Positions 6,647 to 9,719 of a DNA stretch of 9,719 nt are shown piece by piece (the first letter of the stretch is position 1; every line of letters begins with the position of its first letter). A program made the position numbers and the translations under genes. Under the pieces are notes generated by a model, which was not told the DNA's origin, ran no database searches, and saw only the letters and a program-made list of their open reading frames with translations. Origin of the DNA: Lachnospiraceae bacterium (GTDB lineage Bacteria; Bacillota; Clostridia; Lachnospirales; Lachnospiraceae); the NCBI GenBank assembly GCA_900766925.1, contig CAAFXG010000545.1:1-9719 (forward strand), in the 5' to 3' direction.

Positions 6647-8677
6647 ATGATAGATGAAGAATTTGAGGGAAGGTTATCCTCTTTAGATACACCTATGGAA
6701 GACCCTGATATGGATACTGATACATATTTTGAGAATGATTCCGAAGGTGTAGACAGTTATTATACACAGTCAGATGAAAGCTTATATGATTTGTTACAGG
6801 ATGCTTCAGATGAGAGCATAGATGAACTGTTGCAGGATGCTTCGGATGAGGCAGACGATGAGGCTTCAGAGGAGGATTTGGCTGAGACTGTAACACAGGG
6901 TAAAAAACCTAAAAAAAACAAGAAGGGCAAAAAGAACAAAGCAGATAAGAAGGCTAAGAAGAACAGAAAGCGTTTCTTTACATTTTCAAAAAAGCTTGTT
7001 ATGTTGTGTATTCTGCCGATGATTTTAGTTTGTACTGTAACGGTATTTATTAGTGCTAACTCTTTAAAGTCGGGAATTGAAAGTGAAATTCAGAAGTCGC
7101 TTAAGATAGTTGCGTCTACACTGGACGAGACATACTCGAATCTCTACGAGGGTGATTATCACAAGGCATTTGACGGTGCCATCTCCAAGGGAGATAAAAA
7201 AATAAGCGGTGATACTAAGCTTATCAAGAGTATTAAGGAAAATACCGGCTTCGAGGCAACAATGTTCTGGGAAGATTCCCGTTTGATTTCTACAATCAAG
7301 AAGGAAAACGGAATGGCAGCCAACGGAACAAGACTTGATAAGGAGATTTATGCACAGATTACGGAGGGAGAAGGTCAAGAGCTGTTCATAAAGGGAATGG
7401 ATATCCTTGGAACCGTTTATTATGTATTCTATCAGCCGTTGAAGAACTCTGACGGTTCAGTAATTGGTGCATTTGGTGTTGCTCTTGACAGTGCATCGGT
7501 ACAGTCGACAATTAACAGTCAGATTATCAAGCTGGTTGTTGTTTCTATTCTGATTATGATAGTTGTTGCCGTTATTATTGTTCTTATGTCTCGTAAGATG
7601 GTTACAACTATGAAGAAGACAAAGGATTTCCTCGGTAATATTGCTGATGGAGATTTGACCATTATACCTGAAGAGAATGTTCTTAAGAGAAATGATGAGC
7701 TCGGTGATATTTACAGCATGAGTGTTCAGTTACAGACTGAGCTTAGGAAGATTGTTAATCACATTAAGGATTCGGTTGAAGATTTGAATCATTCTGCTAA
7801 TACGCTGACAGATATGGCTCAGGAAACAAAAGGCAGTGTTGATGTGGTTATTGATGCAGTTGAGGAGATTTCCAAGGGTACTGTTACACAGGCAGAGGGT
7901 ACATCATCTGCTAACAGCAACGTCGAGATGATAGGAAGGCAGATTGAATATATTTCGGACGAGGTTGATTCTCTTACCAAGCATGCCGGACAGATGTCAG
8001 AGGCTGAGAAGTATTCTGAACAGATTATTGTGGAACTGAATGAGTCCAGTGAGGATACAAAAGCATCTATTAACAGGGTATCAGAAGAAATAGTTGTATT
8101 AAACAAGCTGATTTCAGGAATTCATTCAGCTGTTGCATTGATTCAGTCCATTGCAGATGAGACAGATCTGCTTTCGCTTAATGCAAGTATTGAGGCGGCA
8201 AGAGCAGGAGAGGCCGGACGTGGATTTGTTGTTGTTGCTGAGCAGATATGTAAGCTGGCAGATCAATCAAATAAATCTGCTAAGGAGATTGACAAAATCA
8301 TAACGGAGGTTACTGCAGAATCGCAACATATGGTCGAGATTATGGGTGAGGTTAGTGCAAATATGGATCACCAGCAGACCAAGCTTGAGGAGACTAAGAC
8401 GACATATAGGGCAGTTGCTGAGGGTATTGAAAAGTCGCTTGCAAACATCAATCATATTAAGAATCAGATGGGTGTATTGAATAATTCAGGTAACGTAATC
8501 AGAGGAGTAGTAGAGGATCTTTCTGTTATTTCCGACCAGAATGCAAATTCAGTTCAGTCCACAATGGGTTCTGCGGAGGATATGAGTACAACAATGAATG
8601 AGCTTGAGAACTCTTCAGAGAAGCTTTTGATGCTGGCAGACAGACTTAATGATGCACTTACTATATTTAAGATATAA
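6647..8677 (+). CDS. Methyl-accepting chemotaxis protein with single Cache sensor and charged N-terminal extension
   Basis: This 676-residue transmembrane chemoreceptor should feed a CheA/CheW signalling array. Domain order: an unusual cytoplasmic extension (1-109), TM1 (about 116-136), an extracytoplasmic sensor of about 155 residues (137-293), TM2 (about 294-314), HAMP (about 315-368) and the MA signalling domain (about 380-676). The sensor resembles the single Cache 3 type (ENTGFEATMFWEDSRLIST, NGTRLDKEIY, YYVFYQPLKNSDGSVIGAFGVAL); such domains bind small organic acids or similar ligands. The hairpin tip is clear: IADETDLLSLNASIEAARAGEAGRGF (502-527). No C-terminal CheR-tethering pentapeptide is seen. 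The extension is acidic over residues 4-80, with two 12-residue repeats, then strongly basic over 86-109, just before TM1. GGGGG at 6635-6639 supports the ATG. A terminator follows, so the gene is probably transcribed alone. Confidence 0.95.
   Translation: MIDEEFEGRLSSLDTPMEDPDMDTDTYFENDSEGVDSYYTQSDESLYDLLQDASDESIDELLQDASDEADDEASEEDLAETVTQGKKPKKNKKGKKNKADKKAKKNRKRFFTFSKKLVMLCILPMILVCTVTVFISANSLKSGIESEIQKSLKIVASTLDETYSNLYEGDYHKAFDGAISKGDKKISGDTKLIKSIKENTGFEATMFWEDSRLISTIKKENGMAANGTRLDKEIYAQITEGEGQELFIKGMDILGTVYYVFYQPLKNSDGSVIGAFGVALDSASVQSTINSQIIKLVVVSILIMIVVAVIIVLMSRKMVTTMKKTKDFLGNIADGDLTIIPEENVLKRNDELGDIYSMSVQLQTELRKIVNHIKDSVEDLNHSANTLTDMAQETKGSVDVVIDAVEEISKGTVTQAEGTSSANSNVEMIGRQIEYISDEVDSLTKHAGQMSEAEKYSEQIIVELNESSEDTKASINRVSEEIVVLNKLISGIHSAVALIQSIADETDLLSLNASIEAARAGEAGRGFVVVAEQICKLADQSNKSAKEIDKIITEVTAESQHMVEIMGEVSANMDHQQTKLEETKTTYRAVAEGIEKSLANINHIKNQMGVLNNSGNVIRGVVEDLSVISDQNANSVQSTMGSAEDMSTTMNELENSSEKLLMLADRLNDALTIFKI
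6788..6859 (+). repeat. Two tandem 36-bp repeats within the chemoreceptor N-terminus
   Basis: Units 6788-6823 and 6824-6859 are adjacent, in frame and similar; over the 24-nt cores (6791-6814 and 6827-6850) they differ at 3 positions. Each encodes a 12-residue unit with the core LLQDASDE. A degenerate third copy (DDEASEEDL) follows. The in-frame period suggests slippage-driven growth of an acidic segment. Confidence 0.8.
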
Positions 8678-8697
8678 TTTGAAACTGTAACAACCCG

Positions 8698-8726
8698 GAG
8701 GCTGTCGCATTGCGACAGCCTCTTTT
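8698..8726 (+). terminator. Intrinsic terminator after the chemoreceptor gene
   Basis: GAGGCTGTCGC (8698-8708) and GCGACAGCCTC (8712-8722) form a perfect 11-bp GC-rich stem with an ATT loop, followed by TTTT (8723-8726). It lies 20 nt after the stop codon. Confidence 0.95.
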
Positions 8727-8747
8727 GGCATAAAGTATATATCTTCG

Positions 8748-8957
8748 GATAAATGTAAAATTAGTTTCAGATGTACGCCGTTCTGTGTATGGGTAATATA
8801 TCATATGCAGGCCCGCTTTCGCTTGGTTGTCCACGCAACGGATACTAAACTCGCGTAGGTACACGCTCGTTAAGTACCGGCGTTCCCAAACAGCCTGCAT
8901 ATGATATATTACCCATACACAGAACGGCGTACATCTGAAACTAATTTTACATTTATC
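8748..8957. repeat. 210-bp palindromic element with perfect 65-bp inverted repeats
   Basis: The arms at 8748-8812 and 8893-8957 are exact reverse complements over all 65 bases, around an 80-nt core (8813-8892). The core is more GC-rich than the flanks and also partly self-complementary: 8839-8856 can pair with 8863-8880 at 13 of 18 positions, and GTTG (8826-8829) with CAAC (8836-8839). The full unit can therefore fold into one very long hairpin. It contains no credible gene, and I see no clear target-site duplication next to the arms. Together with the terminator at 8698-8726 it accounts for nearly all of the 306-base gene-free stretch 8678-8983. A non-autonomous mobile element (MITE-like) or a structured RNA are the main readings; perfect arms imply either recent origin or selection/gene conversion. 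Confidence 0.9.
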
Positions 8958-8983
8958 AGGTATAAAATAAGGAGTACTATAAA

Positions 8984-9637
8984 ATGACAACAAGGCAAGA
9001 GGCTTTAGCGTATGGACTTTCATTTAAGGATACATATCAGGAAGCTCCGTTTCATGATGAAAACTGGCAGTTGGTCCGCTTAAAGCATAATAAAAAGGCA
9101 TTTCTGTGGACTTATGAACGGAATGGATACGTTAATCTCAACGTGAAGGTTGACCCTGAGTGGAGAGATTTCTGGAGAAGTGCATTTAATTCAGTTATTC
9201 CCGGATGGCATCAGAATAAAGAGCATTGGAACACAATCATTCTTGACGGTACAATACCTGATGATGATATCAAAAGAATGATTGTTGATAGTTATAATCT
9301 GGTGTCTGACAGCCCGTCAGCGAGAATATATGAAGCTGTTAAGAAAATTCCGCATGGAAGAGTTGCCACATATGCAACGATTGCAGAAATGGCGGGGGAC
9401 AGGAAAATGTGTCGTGCAGTAGGGAATGCACTTCATAGAAATCCTGACCCTGATAACATCCCGTGCTATAGAGTGGTAAATTCCAAGGGTGAGCTTTCTG
9501 GTGCGTTTGCGTTTGGTGGAATAAATGAGCAGCAAAGACGGCTCGAAGCTGATGGAATAGAGGTAATAAACGGAAGGGTCGACCTAGCAAAATACGGCTT
9601 TGAGTCCAGCGGTGTGATGTCAAGTGGTGAAAAATAA
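8984..9637 (+). CDS. MmcQ/YjbR domain fused to O6-alkylguanine-DNA alkyltransferase (MGMT) domain
   Basis: A 217-residue two-domain protein. Residues 1-107 match the MmcQ/YjbR fold (compact DNA-binding-like family of unsettled function), with VNLNVKVDPEW, VIPGWHQNKEHWNTIILDG and the ending VDSYNLV. Residues 112-206 match the MGMT DNA-binding/catalytic domain, which removes alkyl groups from O6-alkylguanine by transfer to its own cysteine: IPHGRVATYATIAEMAG, the recognition helix RAVGNALHRNP with R144, and NIPCYRVVNSKGELSG. The acceptor cysteine C161 is present, but the usual PCHR motif reads PCYR (Y162 for His). It is not a simple alkyltransferase-like protein, because those replace the Cys. 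The N-terminal domain found in Ada/Ogt is absent, replaced by the YjbR domain. AAGGAG (8969-8974, 9 nt from ATG) decides the start. The 65-bp repeat arm ends 26 nt upstream, and no good promoter is visible in between. Confidence 0.93.
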   Translation: MTTRQEALAYGLSFKDTYQEAPFHDENWQLVRLKHNKKAFLWTYERNGYVNLNVKVDPEWRDFWRSAFNSVIPGWHQNKEHWNTIILDGTIPDDDIKRMIVDSYNLVSDSPSARIYEAVKKIPHGRVATYATIAEMAGDRKMCRAVGNALHRNPDPDNIPCYRVVNSKGELSGAFAFGGINEQQRRLEADGIEVINGRVDLAKYGFESSGVMSSGEK

Positions 9638-9648
9638 AAATATTCTCA

Positions 9649-9678
9649 TTTTTTGATATATTTCGCGAAAACAAAAAA
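9649..9678. other. Small palindrome downstream of the YjbR-MGMT gene
   Basis: The perfect 10-bp palindrome TTTCGCGAAA (9661-9670) is bracketed by TTTTTTG (9649-9655) and CAAAAAA (9672-9678), which are also complementary. It may act as a weak terminator, possibly in both directions, since A/T runs flank it. However, the + strand lacks a T-run after the full stem, and the window ends 41 nt later. Confidence 0.35.
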
Positions 9679-9719
9679 CGACCACCTAAGCCCTGTCGAC
9701 CATGATTTTTTAAATGAGC

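Noticed and set aside
8946..8966. TTTACA...TATAAA as a promoter for the YjbR-MGMT gene
   Set aside because: The boxes are only 9 nt apart, too close for sigma-A recognition.
8667..9023. 118-codon minus-strand ORF across the palindrome
   Set aside because: It arises from the inverted repeat and overlaps the ends of two real genes; it lacks any protein-family signal.

Overview
The window looks like chromosomal DNA from a low-GC, anaerobic, probably motile and plant-fibre-degrading Clostridia member, most likely a Lachnospiraceae relative (Butyrivibrio / Pseudobutyrivibrio / Roseburia / Lachnospira type). That assignment is inferred from gene content and style: strong GGAGG-type ribosome sites, a GH5 endoglucanase, a Cache-type chemoreceptor, a rubredoxin, a YusI-like Spx/ArsC protein and a YjbR-MGMT fusion. 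All supported genes are on the + strand. No tRNA, rRNA, CRISPR array, transposase, phage gene or known riboswitch was recognised.

Region 1 (1-1414) is visibly more AT-rich than the rest. It holds two unrecognised envelope genes: a protein with two membrane segments (132-632) and a lipoprotein (722-1414). Each is preceded by an inverted repeat; the one before the lipoprotein (634-710) is nested and its right arm touches the Shine-Dalgarno sequence.

Region 2 (1450-5683) holds a CHASE2-HD-GYP membrane protein, predicted to be a cyclic-di-GMP phosphodiesterase, followed 53 nt later by a membrane-anchored GH5 cellulase with a long acidic linker. A doubtful 28-codon ORF and a half-size EamA/DMT transporter come next; those two share one reading frame broken by a single TAG.

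Region 3 (5684-6563) has a good sigma-A-type promoter, rubredoxin, a strong hairpin terminator, and a YusI-like thioredoxin-fold protein. Region 4 (6564-8726) is a 676-residue methyl-accepting chemotaxis protein with an unusual cytoplasmic N-terminal extension (acidic with 12-residue repeats, then lysine-rich), closed by a textbook terminator.

Region 5 (8727-9719) holds the most striking non-coding structure: a 210-bp element with perfect 65-bp inverted repeats around an 80-nt, partly self-complementary core. It sits between that terminator and a gene fusing an MmcQ/YjbR domain to an O6-alkylguanine-DNA alkyltransferase domain whose active-site motif reads PCYR instead of PCHR.

The plausible functional theme is surface and behavioural: c-di-GMP turnover, cellulose attack at the cell surface, and chemotaxis, with redox and DNA-repair housekeeping genes alongside. 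I do not see a clear multi-gene novel defence or biosynthetic system. The best candidates for something undescribed are the 210-bp palindromic element, the chemoreceptor N-terminal extension and the paired unknown envelope genes with their leader structures.
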